NCBI GenBank assembly: GCA_022848865.1 | Contig: JAJISE010000013.1 | Span: forward strand, 1 to 43,391 | Length of the DNA stretch: 43,391 nucleotides | Source of the DNA: Candidatus Thermoplasmatota archaeon | GTDB lineage: Archaea > Thermoplasmatota > Thermoplasmata > RBG-16-68-12 > JAGMCJ01 | Direction of reading: 5' to 3' | Part shown: positions 8,220 to 17,347 of the stretch, piece after piece | Numbering within the stretch: the first letter of the stretch is position 1 | Layout: the number at the start of each line of letters is the position of its first letter | The notes under the pieces: model-generated | Databases searched by the model: none | Told to the model about the DNA's origin: nothing | What the model saw: the letters and a program-made list of their open reading frames with translations, nothing else | Translations under genes and position numbers: made by a program

Positions 8220-9620
8220 ATGGCGAAGAAGGAATCCGCCTGGAAGGGCATGAGCAGAACGATGAGGAAGAAGGTCTTCGATTACGCTGAGGGTTACAAG
8301 TCCTTCTTGGGCAAGGCGAAGACGGAGAGGAAAGCGGTCAATGAGATCGTCTCCCTGGCGGAGGAGAACGGGTTCGTCGAGATGGACTCCGCGAAGGACG
8401 TGAGACCGGGGACCCGCCTGTACTGCGTGAACAGGAACAAGAGCGCGGCGCTCTTCGTCGTGGGGAAGAGGCCCATAGCCGAGGGAATCAACATAGTGGC
8501 ATCGCACATCGACTCCCCGAGGCTCGACCTCAAGCAGAACCCCCTCTACGAGGATGCGGACTCGGAGGTCGCGCTCTTCAAGACGCACTACTACGGTGGC
8601 GTGAGGAAGTATCAGTGGGTCAACTGCCCGCTGGCGCTGCACGGAAAGGTCATCCTGGGAAGCGGCAAGGAAGTCGAGATGACGATCGGAGAGAAGGAGG
8701 ACGACCCGATCTTCATAATACCCGACCTGCTGCCCCATCTCGCGTATAACGTGCAGAACAAGAGGAAGCTGCCCGATGGCATCAGGGGAGAGGAGCTGAA
8801 CATCCTGGTCGGACACATCCCGATAGAGGACAAGAAGGTCAAGGAGAAGATCAAGCTCAGCGTCCTCAACCATCTGAACAAGGAGTACGGCATGACGGAG
8901 GAGGACTTCGTCAGCGCGGAGTTCGAGGCGGTTCCCGCGGGCCAGCCAAGGGACCTCGGGTTCGACAGGGGAATGCTCGTCGCGTACGGGCAGGACGACA
9001 GGGCGTGTGCGTACAGTTCCCTGACAGCGATGGTCGACCTGAAGACTCCCGCTAGGACCTGCCTCGCGTTCTTCTTCGACAAGGAGGAGATAGGGAGCGA
9101 GGGCGCCAGCGGCGTCCAGTCGAGGTTCTTCGATATCGTCCTCTCCGAGCTGATGGAGAAGATGGAGCCCGGCTACAGGGACATGGACCTGCGGAAGATG
9201 ATCGCAAGGTCGAAATCCCTCTCCGCAGACGTGGAGGTGGCCATTCACCCGACGTTCAAGGAGGTCCATGAGGCGACGAACGCAGCGCGCCTCGGAAGGG
9301 GGATCGCGATTACCAAGTACACGGGCGCGTTCGGAAAGGCACGCGCGAGCGACGCCAATGCCGAGTACGTGGGGCAGATAAGGAACCTGTTCAACCAGAA
9401 GAGGATACCGTGGCAGGCTGCCGAGTTGGGCAGGGTCGACGAGGGCGGCGGTGGAACGGTGGCGCTGTTCCTCGCCAGGCACAACCTCGACGTCCTCGAC
9501 TGCGGCCCGCCGCTCCTGGCGATGCACTCGCCGATGGAGGTCTCGAGCAAGGCGGACATCTATAACTCGTACAGGGCGTATCTCGCGTTCTTCCGGAGCG
9601 ACCTCGGCCCGACCGCGTGA
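8220..9620 (+). CDS. M18 family aminopeptidase
   Basis: A 466-residue dinuclear-zinc aminopeptidase of MEROPS family M18 (aspartyl aminopeptidase/aminopeptidase I), which trims N-terminal residues from cytosolic peptides. Visible landmarks: ASHIDSPRLDLK with ligands His96 and Asp98, HYYGGVRKYQW, DDRACAY, FFDKEEIGSEG (catalytic Glu and ligand Glu), DANAEY, GRVDEGGGGT and the C-terminal ligand His in MHSPME. The length fits the bacterial/archaeal branch. There is no signal peptide. The ATG at 8220 lacks a good ribosome site; GGGGTGAT at 8176 points to a possible upstream CTG start at 8187, and the extra residues (KKLEDRL) resemble N-termini I recall from M18 relatives. Confidence 0.92.
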   Translation: MAKKESAWKGMSRTMRKKVFDYAEGYKSFLGKAKTERKAVNEIVSLAEENGFVEMDSAKDVRPGTRLYCVNRNKSAALFVVGKRPIAEGINIVASHIDSPRLDLKQNPLYEDADSEVALFKTHYYGGVRKYQWVNCPLALHGKVILGSGKEVEMTIGEKEDDPIFIIPDLLPHLAYNVQNKRKLPDGIRGEELNILVGHIPIEDKKVKEKIKLSVLNHLNKEYGMTEEDFVSAEFEAVPAGQPRDLGFDRGMLVAYGQDDRACAYSSLTAMVDLKTPARTCLAFFFDKEEIGSEGASGVQSRFFDIVLSELMEKMEPGYRDMDLRKMIARSKSLSADVEVAIHPTFKEVHEATNAARLGRGIAITKYTGAFGKARASDANAEYVGQIRNLFNQKRIPWQAAELGRVDEGGGGTVALFLARHNLDVLDCGPPLLAMHSPMEVSSKADIYNSYRAYLAFFRSDLGPTA

Positions 9621-10508
9621 TTACTTCCGACGCCTCTCGATGTAGAGGGCAGCGAGTATCAGCGCGATGACCACGGCCACGGGGATCAGCCAGAAGAGCA
9701 GCGGCAGAACCTCGTCATCGGGCGACTGTGCCGCGGCGTACGTATACGAGAGCAGCTCCCACTGGCTGATCACGACAACGCCGCCTGTGCTCCTGTCGAT
9801 GCGCACGCCCGCGCCGACCTCATCGGAGTAGTAGTTGTCCTCCACGAGGCCGTTGGATTCCGTCCTGAGTATGTGATGCGTCTGGAACACGCCCGCCTGA
9901 ACTGTGATCTCGGCGTACTCGACACAGGAATAGGTGACGGCGACCGAGCCGCTCCAGTCCGTCGAGGTGTAGATCGGCGCGCTTCCCTCGATCTCCACGA
10001 GCATCGTCTCGTTCGACGTCCTCGTGAGCGTCACGTTCCCGCTGTCACCGACATCATAGGGATGTTGCCAGGCGTCCAGCACGACATCGCTGTGAGTCGT
10101 GTTCTGAATGCTGAGATAGAAGTTGAGAGGAACCCCCACGTCCATGAGACCGCGAAAGACGAGAGTGGTCTGGGACCTGACTATCTCCAAGCTCACGATG
10201 TCCCAATTCTCCAGTCCGACCATCGTCCAGTTGCCAGAGACGTTATGGCCCTCGAAGACGCCGATGAACGTCCCGTTGCCGATGATCTCGTTCCGAATTG
10301 TGTGGTACGGCGTGGAGTCGACGTATACCCTCTCGGTGTCCGTGATCGCCATTTCGAGCGTTCCGGCCAGGACGAACCCCAGAGAATGGGTCATGTTCGC
10401 CGAGTAGACCCAGCTATTGCCTTCCTCGTAGCTCGGCATTAGGACCTGTCCCTCCGCCAGTCCAGATGAGACTGAAAGGAGGGTCATCGCCGTCAATGCA
10501 AACACCAA
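9621..10508 (-). CDS. Exported, C-terminally membrane-anchored protein of unknown function
   Basis: A 295-residue protein with an N-terminal signal-like helix (VFALTAMTLLSVSSGLA), an extracellular portion rich in Thr/Ser/Asn with several Asn-x-Ser/Thr sequons, and a C-terminal transmembrane helix (about 268-288, FWLIPVAVVIALILAALYI) ending in the basic tail ERRRK. The body seems all-beta. I do not recognise a family. No ATG is available for the whole signal segment; TTG at 10508 or GTG at 10505 is the likely start. It lies 33 bases downstream of the 7TM-DUF835 gene on the same strand and may be co-transcribed. Confidence 0.75.
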   Translation of the reverse strand: MVFALTAMTLLSVSSGLAEGQVLMPSYEEGNSWVYSANMTHSLGFVLAGTLEMAITDTERVYVDSTPYHTIRNEIIGNGTFIGVFEGHNVSGNWTMVGLENWDIVSLEIVRSQTTLVFRGLMDVGVPLNFYLSIQNTTHSDVVLDAWQHPYDVGDSGNVTLTRTSNETMLVEIEGSAPIYTSTDWSGSVAVTYSCVEYAEITVQAGVFQTHHILRTESNGLVEDNYYSDEVGAGVRIDRSTGGVVVISQWELLSYTYAAAQSPDDEVLPLLFWLIPVAVVIALILAALYIERRRK

Positions 10509-10541
10509 ACACGCCCTGATGGAACCACGCTCCGGATCAGC

Positions 10542-11936
10542 TCAAGTCTTGGCCTTCTCCCTCACCGTCCCATTGACGAGGTTCTCGTTCTCGGAGGGGG
10601 CCTCCGCCACCGCGTCCCTCAGCGTTGGATGCCCCAGCTCGACAAAGTCCCTCTTGATGAGGGCGAACTCCTTCTCGTCCAGAGCATTCGGGTCCAAGGG
10701 CACTATCAGGATGGATTCCTCCATGGCCATCCTCTCGTTGAGGTCGTGAAGGAGCGTCAGAGACGATTGGAAGTCGTTGTGGGAGATTATGTACTCCAGG
10801 CCATCGAGGAGCACGACGGTCTTCTCGCCCTCGGCGACGAAGTGCTCGACCGCGATCGATATCCCTTCCAGCGGCCAGGGCCTTATCGTGTCCTTCCCCG
10901 TGGAAACCCTACTGAGCCAGAGAACGGGTGTCTTCTCCAGGCCGTATTCCGCCCTCACCCTCTGGGGCGGGAGTCGGGTGATGCAGAGGCCCTGGTACCC
11001 GTGAGTGACCAGGTCCTTGAAGGCGTCGAAGCTCAGGCTCGGGGAATCGTCGACGACAAGGTAGCTCAGCCCGTCGTGGAGTTCGAACCTCCGCTCGGTG
11101 CCCAGGTCCGCCTCCGTGATCGGTACGAGGAGCTCCTGCAGATAGCCTGGCCCCCTGACAGCGTAGGCGACGAGACCGAGCATCAGGATGCCGAACAGGA
11201 ACCCGATGCCCCTGAGGTCGACGGCCTGGCTGGGCAGAAGAACTTCGAACAGGAGTTCCGACAGCGTGTAGGAGACGATGCCAATGGCGATGAGGTACGT
11301 GTTGAGTGCCACGGACCGAGGCACTCTCGTCTTGACCAGATAGCTTGAGAGCTTGTATGGGATGAAGATCAGCGTCGCCACAGTAGCGAGGAGCAACATG
11401 CCTATGAACCAGAGAGGGAACACGAAGGTGAACGTGCCCCCGGCCTCGTGCAGGACGTCTACGGGCGCGATTGCCGTCGAGATGATGGCCGCGACCATTA
11501 CGACGAGGTAGAATATGTACGCGCTCGGGAACTCCTTACGGAGATTCCAGAAAAGGTCCCTCGCACCCTTCACGTCGGGGTTGGCGATGACCACGGCGAA
11601 CGCCCCGGCCGTTATGCCCATGAGCAGGTCGAAGGTCGCCTGGACCTTCTTGCCCACGGTCAGGAGGTTGCCGGAATCCGACTGGGCGATCGACGTGTAG
11701 ATGAAGAGATGAGCGGAGATGGCGCACACGAGGAAGAGAATCGAGAGCAAGAGAAGGGACTTGTGAAATCCCTTCATCGTCTTCTGCCTGAGCAGAGCGA
11801 TGACTATGATAACCGACATCGTCAGGGCCGCGAAGACAGTGACATACTGGAGTATTCCAATACCTCCATCTAGTGCTATCTGGTCGTCTTTCCACGCATT
11901 TCGCATCCTAAAAAGCATGCCGTTTCCGTTATCCAT
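10542..11936 (-). CDS. Seven-transmembrane protein with C-terminal DUF835 domain
   Basis: A 464-residue protein from the first ATG (11936). It has seven hydrophobic helices between about residues 24 and 290, then a cytoplasmic DUF835-type domain (about 305-435). Characteristic DUF835 features are SYLVVDDSPSLSFDAFKDLV, a central WLSRV strand, and VVLLDGLEYIISHNDF, where the Asp and Gly-Leu-Glu-Tyr are typical. DUF835 is found mainly in Thermoplasmata and Thermococci, often on sensor-like membrane proteins, and resembles a RecA-like fold without nucleotide motifs. TTG (11984) and GTG (11978) starts are also possible. It is divergent from the terpene-synthase-like gene, and the AT-rich AATATTAAT at 12016-12024 could serve both. 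Confidence 0.82.
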   Translation of the reverse strand: MDNGNGMLFRMRNAWKDDQIALDGGIGILQYVTVFAALTMSVIIVIALLRQKTMKGFHKSLLLLSILFLVCAISAHLFIYTSIAQSDSGNLLTVGKKVQATFDLLMGITAGAFAVVIANPDVKGARDLFWNLRKEFPSAYIFYLVVMVAAIISTAIAPVDVLHEAGGTFTFVFPLWFIGMLLLATVATLIFIPYKLSSYLVKTRVPRSVALNTYLIAIGIVSYTLSELLFEVLLPSQAVDLRGIGFLFGILMLGLVAYAVRGPGYLQELLVPITEADLGTERRFELHDGLSYLVVDDSPSLSFDAFKDLVTHGYQGLCITRLPPQRVRAEYGLEKTPVLWLSRVSTGKDTIRPWPLEGISIAVEHFVAEGEKTVVLLDGLEYIISHNDFQSSLTLLHDLNERMAMEESILIVPLDPNALDEKEFALIKRDFVELGHPTLRDAVAEAPSENENLVNGTVREKAKT

Positions 11937-12015
11937 AATGATAATCCAGGTAGTCCTGGACAGAGGGAGCGGACTCACTCTCAATAGAGATAATCAGTTT
12001 TGATTTCCGTCCGAG

Positions 12016-12024
12016 AATATTAAT
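12016..12024. promoter_or_regulatory. Shared AT-rich promoter element between divergent genes
   Basis: AATATTAAT contains the palindrome AATATT, so it can act as a TATA box in both directions. A + start near 12045 fits the ATG at 12077 with GGGAG at 12062-12066. A - start near 11995 fits the 7TM-DUF835 gene. Confidence 0.4.
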
Positions 12025-12076
12025 CCGTCTCTATTCGAATTCCTCACTTCGAGGAAGTTCTGGGAGATTCCGATTC

Positions 12077-13360
12077 ATGGCACAGAGGACTATTGAGCTC
12101 AGCTCCAACGATGTCGACATACTATCGGACATTGTAACGAAGCTGGGAGGTCATGCCAAGGGCCTCCTGAATGACGTGGACCTTGGCATCAGCAGGTCGA
12201 GGCTTTCGTGGCACATCGACGAGGTCCACCGCAACCTCACAAGGCTCAGAGAGTCGAACGGAGGTAGGACCATAGCTCTGAGACCGCCCGGGCTGAACAA
12301 CAGTCCCGTGCTGGACAACATGGGGGACACGTGGAACTACGTCCAGACGCTCAGATTCGCTGCCGGAGCCACCATGATCTCGCAGAGGTACCAGAGGTTC
12401 ATGTCCGCCGAGACCCTGAGGAGGTCCATGCTCGCGAAGATACTCTACAAGTGCCAGACGGGGATCCTGGACGACCTCGTGGACACTCACAGGTACTCAT
12501 ACATAGAGGCGAAGGACCTCTATCACCACGTTCTGTCCTCGATGACGGACCCGGACTTCGAGATGAACGCGTTCAAGAACAAGCTGACGTCGATGATGAA
12601 GCAGGAGCAGCTGGGCCTGTTCGACCTCGTGACGGACATAACGGCGAGCTTCAACGAGATGTTCGTCGAATCGCCGCACGGCCACGAGCTCTTCTATCAG
12701 ATGGACATCCTGGACGAGAGGGTCACGCTGGGTCAGGCGTTGACGATGTTCCAGAAGGAGGGTTCCCTGGACACCGTCAAGATCAGGAGGATCGCCTCGC
12801 GCTTCTACTCCCCCGCGGAGGACCTCGAATGGTATGACCGCTTGGCGAACTACGTGAGCGGGGGGACGAGGTACAATCTCATAGACATCTCGTTCTGCGA
12901 CAGCGCCCTCGACATGAACCAGATCAACACGCTTCTGGAGGGGTGGTTCTACTACGACGTCGTAATCGTGTACCTCAACAACATCGTGCACATATACCAG
13001 GACCTGAAGGAGGGCATAGCGAACCTGTCGCTGATATCCATGCGGGAGGAGGAGGTTTCCGGCCTCAAGACGCTGGCAGGGTACAATCCCAGGCTGACGA
13101 CGGACGACTACTCCGATCACATACGCAGGCTCGCCGGATACGCCTCGCGAGCTCTCGACGTGGTGACGAACGGATACGAAGACGAGACGCTCTACTACCC
13201 GTTCATCACGGTGATGATGCCCGTGGTGATGATGGCCGAGTGGATAGGGAAACAGGACTCCTTCATCGGTCTCTACCTGGACGAGCTGTCACCGGCCCTG
13301 CAGAGAGCGGCAGCGGAGGTCGCGGAGGTCGCACCCGAGCCCGCCGAGGCTGTCGTCTAG
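12077..13360 (+). CDS. All-alpha protein with class I isoprenoid/terpene synthase-like motifs
   Basis: A 427-residue, almost wholly helical protein with no signal peptide. Residues 132-136 are DDLVD, a perfect DDxxD, at the end of a hydrophobic helix (ILYKCQTGIL). Residues 301-309 are NNIVHIYQD, close to the second metal motif of class I terpene synthases (NDxxSxxxE) or prenyl synthases (DDxxD), followed by LKEGIANLSLI, which resembles the Gly-Glu/Asn-Leu-Val stretch after that motif. The 165-residue spacing is somewhat long for the family. A product cannot be named. The N-terminal 75 residues and the Ala/Glu/Pro tail are unlike known enzymes. The motifs are seen; membership in the fold is inference. 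It could also be a helical scaffold where the resemblance is chance. Confidence 0.6.
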   Translation: MAQRTIELSSNDVDILSDIVTKLGGHAKGLLNDVDLGISRSRLSWHIDEVHRNLTRLRESNGGRTIALRPPGLNNSPVLDNMGDTWNYVQTLRFAAGATMISQRYQRFMSAETLRRSMLAKILYKCQTGILDDLVDTHRYSYIEAKDLYHHVLSSMTDPDFEMNAFKNKLTSMMKQEQLGLFDLVTDITASFNEMFVESPHGHELFYQMDILDERVTLGQALTMFQKEGSLDTVKIRRIASRFYSPAEDLEWYDRLANYVSGGTRYNLIDISFCDSALDMNQINTLLEGWFYYDVVIVYLNNIVHIYQDLKEGIANLSLISMREEEVSGLKTLAGYNPRLTTDDYSDHIRRLAGYASRALDVVTNGYEDETLYYPFITVMMPVVMMAEWIGKQDSFIGLYLDELSPALQRAAAEVAEVAPEPAEAVV

Positions 13361-16300
13361 TTCTCTATTATCCAGTATCCTCTGCCTGGTTCCAGGAACT
13401 CGTTCGAAGCGTATTCTCTCAGGTAGTATGGCGGCGCCCCCGCATCGTATCCCTCGAGGGAGATGTACGGGACTCCCGCCAGAGCATCGCTCACGAGCCT
13501 CGGCACTGGGGACGGGTAGCCTACCAGATTCCATCCTGTGGTCAGTTGAATCGTGAACTGAGGGAGGACGGACCCCGCAAAGGTCAGGTCCGAGCTCGAG
13601 GTGATGCTGACCCACATGCCAATGGTGTAATCGGTGGTCGACATGGTGTTCACGTTCCTGAAGGCGGCAAAGGCCCTCCAGCCTGGTCCCGTAAAGGTCG
13701 GGTCGTACGCCCTGATGGAGCTGTACGAGGCCGTGGCCATATCCTTCCAGAACTCGGCGTCCGTCTGGTACAGCGGAACGGAGATCAGCTGCTCGCCCGG
13801 GCTCAGATTCATCACAATCTTGCCGCCTTGGCTCTCACTCGCTCCACAGTTCCCTGCGCTGTCATTCGCGCAGATGAAGTAGAAGTAGTCGGAAGGGTCG
13901 CCGTATCCAGCGCCTGCGTCCAGGTATCCGCTCGTGCCCGGCGGGAGGTCGGCGAGGAACTCGTATCCCAGGCCGTTCTTGTCGTAGGATGTTCCCCTGT
14001 ACAGCGCGTAGTTCGCGATGTCCGTGGCATCGTCCGGAGACGGTGTCCAGGAGACGCCCACATCCTGCAGTGACGGTCCTTCAAGGCTGCCAGTCACATC
14101 GGAAGCTGGGAGTGGTGGCACCGTATCGCCGTCCGTCACTTCCAGCACCACGTTCACCGGTGAGCCCCAGTTCCCCGCCGAGTCCATACCCCTAACGTAC
14201 AGGGTATGCATTCCTTCGCTCAGACCGTTGGCATCGACCAAGTAGTTCGCATCTTCAATCACAGAGTCGAGGGAGCCGTCCACAGCGGCCATCGGTGTTC
14301 CCTTTCCGATGCCGGGATCGGTGCCGACGTAGTATTCCACGGCATGCACGCTGCTCATGCCCGTCGTCTCGTCCGAGACCGTTGCGGTCAGGTCCGCGAG
14401 AGGCGTCCCCTCCGTGGGACTCGGACTCACACCGATACTGGTCACGACGGGCCCAACAGAGTCACCGGTCATGGAGTACTTCACGATCAGCTTGGGAGCA
14501 AAAGGCGTGGCGAAGCTTGTTCCCTCATAGCCCGACCTCCACGCGAATATCAGGCCATCGGTTATGGCCGGAGACCTTGGACCCTCTATCCTGAACGAGA
14601 TCTGCCCATTCGAGAGGTGAGACTCCAATAGGGCGAACTGGCCAGGCAGGAACTCGAATGTGTTCCACTGCATTTCGGCCATGTCCGGGTTGCTGAGTAT
14701 CGGGAATATGACTGCGTCCTCCACTGCGCCTTCGATGTCGGGGAAGGCGTGCGTTGTCCAGCCGGTATCGATAGAGGCGTTCAGGAGCCTAAGGCTCCAC
14801 TGGCCGAAGGTATCGGTATATATCCATCGATTCCCGTAGAACTGCACGGTGGCCTTGGTGATGGTCGCCCCCATTGGGAGGGGGTCCGTGGGGAACTGCG
14901 CGGCTCCGAGGTAGTCGACATCCATTGTTGGTGGGCGCCTGTTGCTATGCCCCACTAGAATCTCAGGATCGTCGAAGTGGTTCCCCGTAGGCTCCTCATC
15001 CCTCACCCAGCCCACATAGCCATATCCGGGTATCGTCGTGTATCCAGGTAGAGTGAGGAAGGAGTATTTCGTCCCGGAATTGTCATCCACCGCCTGGTTC
15101 CCAGCTATGTCAGAGGATGCGACTTCGAAGTAGTACCTTGTGTCAGGTGTCAAGCCCTCCAACAGGATGCTGTGGTGCTTCTCGAATGCGGCGTCCGATT
15201 CGTCACTCCCCAGGGCGGTGGTGAGACCGAAGGACACATCGCTGTCCGCCACTTCGTCGGTGTCCCAAGTTATGATGGCTGACGTTACATCCGGCATCGC
15301 CGCAACGTTCCTGATGACGGGTGGAAGACCGTCGGCAGTCGCGTACGCCTGCCTGAGACCAGCTGGCGACGCCTCTACATATGTGGCGGTTATGGTGTCT
15401 CCGTGCGCGACCGTCAGCTCACCGGGAATCGCGGGAACAGGCGTCGAGGCCAAGCCACCAACGAAGACGTTCGTGTCCAGGCCGGTCTCCACCAGGGGGA
15501 CGATTTCACCTGCGGGCTCGGAGGTGCTGTTGACAAGGACGTCCACGAAGTCCTGGACACCTGGATTCACGTTGAGGTCCGTATCGTAGAGCGAGACCCC
15601 GATCTGATCGGAAAGCAAGTAGTGCGTCCTATTGAGGTGGATCACTCCTTCACCGGGTGTGTGGATGCCCGCAATCTTCGCGAGGACCGCCACCGCGACC
15701 TGCGTCGTCTTGTGAACGAGGTCCATGTTCAGCTTGTCAATCGTGTCCGAGGTCGTGTGGTAGTTCGGTGTGTTGAAGACGGACTCGATCCCCATCATGG
15801 CCGGATAACCCTGCGCCCAGAAGGAGGCGTGGTCGCTAGCTCCCGCACCCGGGTTGATGTAGTCGGTCAGGTCGAGACCGATTGAATAGTCAATGTTCGC
15901 GTCGACGAACTCGTCAAGAATCCACGCGGACGGGAAATTGGAGAGTATGTCCAGGCCCAGCAGACCCGATGGATCGTAACCGACCATGTCGAACTGCAGG
16001 ACCATCCCAATGTCCATACCTTTGTCCTTGGCGTCCTTAGCATAAACCTCGCTTCCTACGAGTCCTATCTCCTCGGCAGTCCAACCTGCACATATGACAG
16101 TGGCATTGAGCTTGTACTCGCTCAGAACCCTGCAAGCTTCCATGGCAACGGCCGTCCCGCTGGCATCGTCATCTGCACCAGGAGCATCGTTCATCGGGTC
16201 AGTGCTGTAGGAATCATAGTGTCCAGACACGATGTAGACGGTTTTGTTGTTCGGATTGAAGGCGGGCAGCGTCCCGAGGACGTTCCTGTACGTTCGAGAG

Positions 16301-16611
16301 GAATACACGAAGTATTGCGACTCGTTGACAACGTTCGGATTGGAGCCCAGTTCCTCGAGGATGTAGGTCGCTGACTGGTTAAGTTCGTCCGTGTACGCGT
16401 ATCTCGTCGTGAAGTTCTGCAGGTCCCATATGTAATCAGTCACCTGAGACCTGGAAACATTCGCCACGATGGACGCGATCACGGGGTCATATGCGGCAGG
16501 TTCCTCTTCGGAAGGACTTGACACGACGTCACCAGTCCCGCCGAGCACAAAACCAAAGACGGAGAGAGACAAAACGATGAATATGCTGGCTAGCTTCTTG
16601 CCCACGGCCAT
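13357..16611 (-). CDS. Secreted M28 family metallopeptidase with Fn3 and C-terminal GWNLV domains
   Basis: A 1084-residue exported protein. A signal peptide spans residues 1-25. The M28 (aminopeptidase Y/S-like) domain is at about 45-320, with zinc ligands His131 (SGHYDSY), Asp148 (GADDDASG), Glu181 (TAEEIG, Glu180 catalytic), Asp208 (QFDMVGYD) and His285 (NYHTTSDT). Next come a fibronectin III-like domain (about 440-525, VRNVAAM to Y-F-E-V), a beta-sandwich region (about 545-705), an Ig-like region, another Fn3-like unit, and from about 930 a C-terminal domain with GEQLISVPL and GWNLVGYPSP half repeats that ends GRGYWIIEN. That domain recurs in the two next exported proteins. SD GAGGAGG precedes the ATG. 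The stop overlaps the convergent gene by four bases. Likely extracellular peptide scavenging. Confidence 0.88.
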   Translation of the reverse strand: MAVGKKLASIFIVLSLSVFGFVLGGTGDVVSSPSEEEPAAYDPVIASIVANVSRSQVTDYIWDLQNFTTRYAYTDELNQSATYILEELGSNPNVVNESQYFVYSSRTYRNVLGTLPAFNPNNKTVYIVSGHYDSYSTDPMNDAPGADDDASGTAVAMEACRVLSEYKLNATVICAGWTAEEIGLVGSEVYAKDAKDKGMDIGMVLQFDMVGYDPSGLLGLDILSNFPSAWILDEFVDANIDYSIGLDLTDYINPGAGASDHASFWAQGYPAMMGIESVFNTPNYHTTSDTIDKLNMDLVHKTTQVAVAVLAKIAGIHTPGEGVIHLNRTHYLLSDQIGVSLYDTDLNVNPGVQDFVDVLVNSTSEPAGEIVPLVETGLDTNVFVGGLASTPVPAIPGELTVAHGDTITATYVEASPAGLRQAYATADGLPPVIRNVAAMPDVTSAIITWDTDEVADSDVSFGLTTALGSDESDAAFEKHHSILLEGLTPDTRYYFEVASSDIAGNQAVDDNSGTKYSFLTLPGYTTIPGYGYVGWVRDEEPTGNHFDDPEILVGHSNRRPPTMDVDYLGAAQFPTDPLPMGATITKATVQFYGNRWIYTDTFGQWSLRLLNASIDTGWTTHAFPDIEGAVEDAVIFPILSNPDMAEMQWNTFEFLPGQFALLESHLSNGQISFRIEGPRSPAITDGLIFAWRSGYEGTSFATPFAPKLIVKYSMTGDSVGPVVTSIGVSPSPTEGTPLADLTATVSDETTGMSSVHAVEYYVGTDPGIGKGTPMAAVDGSLDSVIEDANYLVDANGLSEGMHTLYVRGMDSAGNWGSPVNVVLEVTDGDTVPPLPASDVTGSLEGPSLQDVGVSWTPSPDDATDIANYALYRGTSYDKNGLGYEFLADLPPGTSGYLDAGAGYGDPSDYFYFICANDSAGNCGASESQGGKIVMNLSPGEQLISVPLYQTDAEFWKDMATASYSSIRAYDPTFTGPGWRAFAAFRNVNTMSTTDYTIGMWVSITSSSDLTFAGSVLPQFTIQLTTGWNLVGYPSPVPRLVSDALAGVPYISLEGYDAGAPPYYLREYASNEFLEPGRGYWIIEN

Positions 16612-16712
16612 GGATACGCCTCCTCAGGGTAGCCATATCTATGTCCACATCGTATTTAGGATTGTTCCCCGTGGAAAGCATTAAGAAGTCCTCAGCCCAA
16701 TATCTAAACGAC

Positions 16713-17231
16713 ATGGCTGAGATGCAAAGCCGAGAGGATGTTCTTACAGAACTTGCCAAGAAATACGAACGGAACCCTGGTGGCTGGTCTGTCCTCGTGA
16801 GAGAGAACAGATCGGGCTACTCGGATTTCTTCATTTCAACGGCAGACGAGCTCTGGCAGTTGAAGGTGGACAGCCTGTACAGGCCTAACGCGAGGGCCAT
16901 GGGAATGAGAGTCGGGGGCAAGGAAGAGGCTCGAAAGGTCGCCTCTGATTCCACGCCCACATTCGGGTTCCGTTCCCTGCCACCCGACCTCCTGGAGAGG
17001 TTCCTTGGCGGGGACTTCGAGCGGGAGGAGTTCACCGAGATAATCGACAGAGTGCTCAAGGAGAAACCCGTGCGGCTCAGCGAGATAGACTCTCCGGGCT
17101 TGGTGCAGGGCCCGATCCAGTTCGGTTGGAAGGGGCACCTCTCGGACCAGCAGAAGCTCCTTGACTTGAAGCTCAAGCGAAGCCTGGACAGGAAACTCTT
17201 CGAGGAAGGGCTGGGCCTCGGCTATGCGTGA
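16713..17231 (+). CDS. Conserved hypothetical protein upstream of the Ras-like GTPase
   Basis: A 172-residue soluble protein beginning MAEMQSREDVLTELAKKYERNPGGW. I do not recognise a family. It has an N-terminal helix, a short beta segment (SVLVRENRSGYSDFFIS, then ELWQLKVDSLY) and a charged helical C-terminus. Start choice: the frame is open from an ATG at 16641, but a BRE/TATA-like GGAAAGCATTAAGA (about 16673-16686) predicts a transcript start near 16710, so a nearly leaderless ATG at 16713 is favoured. It is co-oriented with the GTPase gene, which has its own TATA box at 17253-17263. Confidence 0.7.
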   Translation: MAEMQSREDVLTELAKKYERNPGGWSVLVRENRSGYSDFFISTADELWQLKVDSLYRPNARAMGMRVGGKEEARKVASDSTPTFGFRSLPPDLLERFLGGDFEREEFTEIIDRVLKEKPVRLSEIDSPGLVQGPIQFGWKGHLSDQQKLLDLKLKRSLDRKLFEEGLGLGYA

Positions 17232-17252
17232 GATAGGACACAAGACCAACAT

Positions 17253-17263
17253 CATTAAATAGG
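17253..17263 (+). promoter_or_regulatory. TATA box of the Ras-like GTPase gene
   Basis: CATTAAATAGG in the 116-base spacer. A start near 17284 would give a leader of about 60 bases to the ATG at 17348, with a GAGGGGGAGAG purine tract (about 17322-17333) that is rather far upstream for a ribosome site. Confidence 0.5.
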
Positions 17264-17347
17264 AACGGCCCGATTTCCAAGGCAGTTCGGTTTGGAGCGG
17301 CCTTGGAGTGGAGGCACAACGCGAGGGGGAGAGATACGCCGGACGCA

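Noticed and set aside
8160-9527. 455-codon frame on the - strand over the M18 gene
   Set aside because: Antisense to a clear M18 aminopeptidase and without any recognisable domain.
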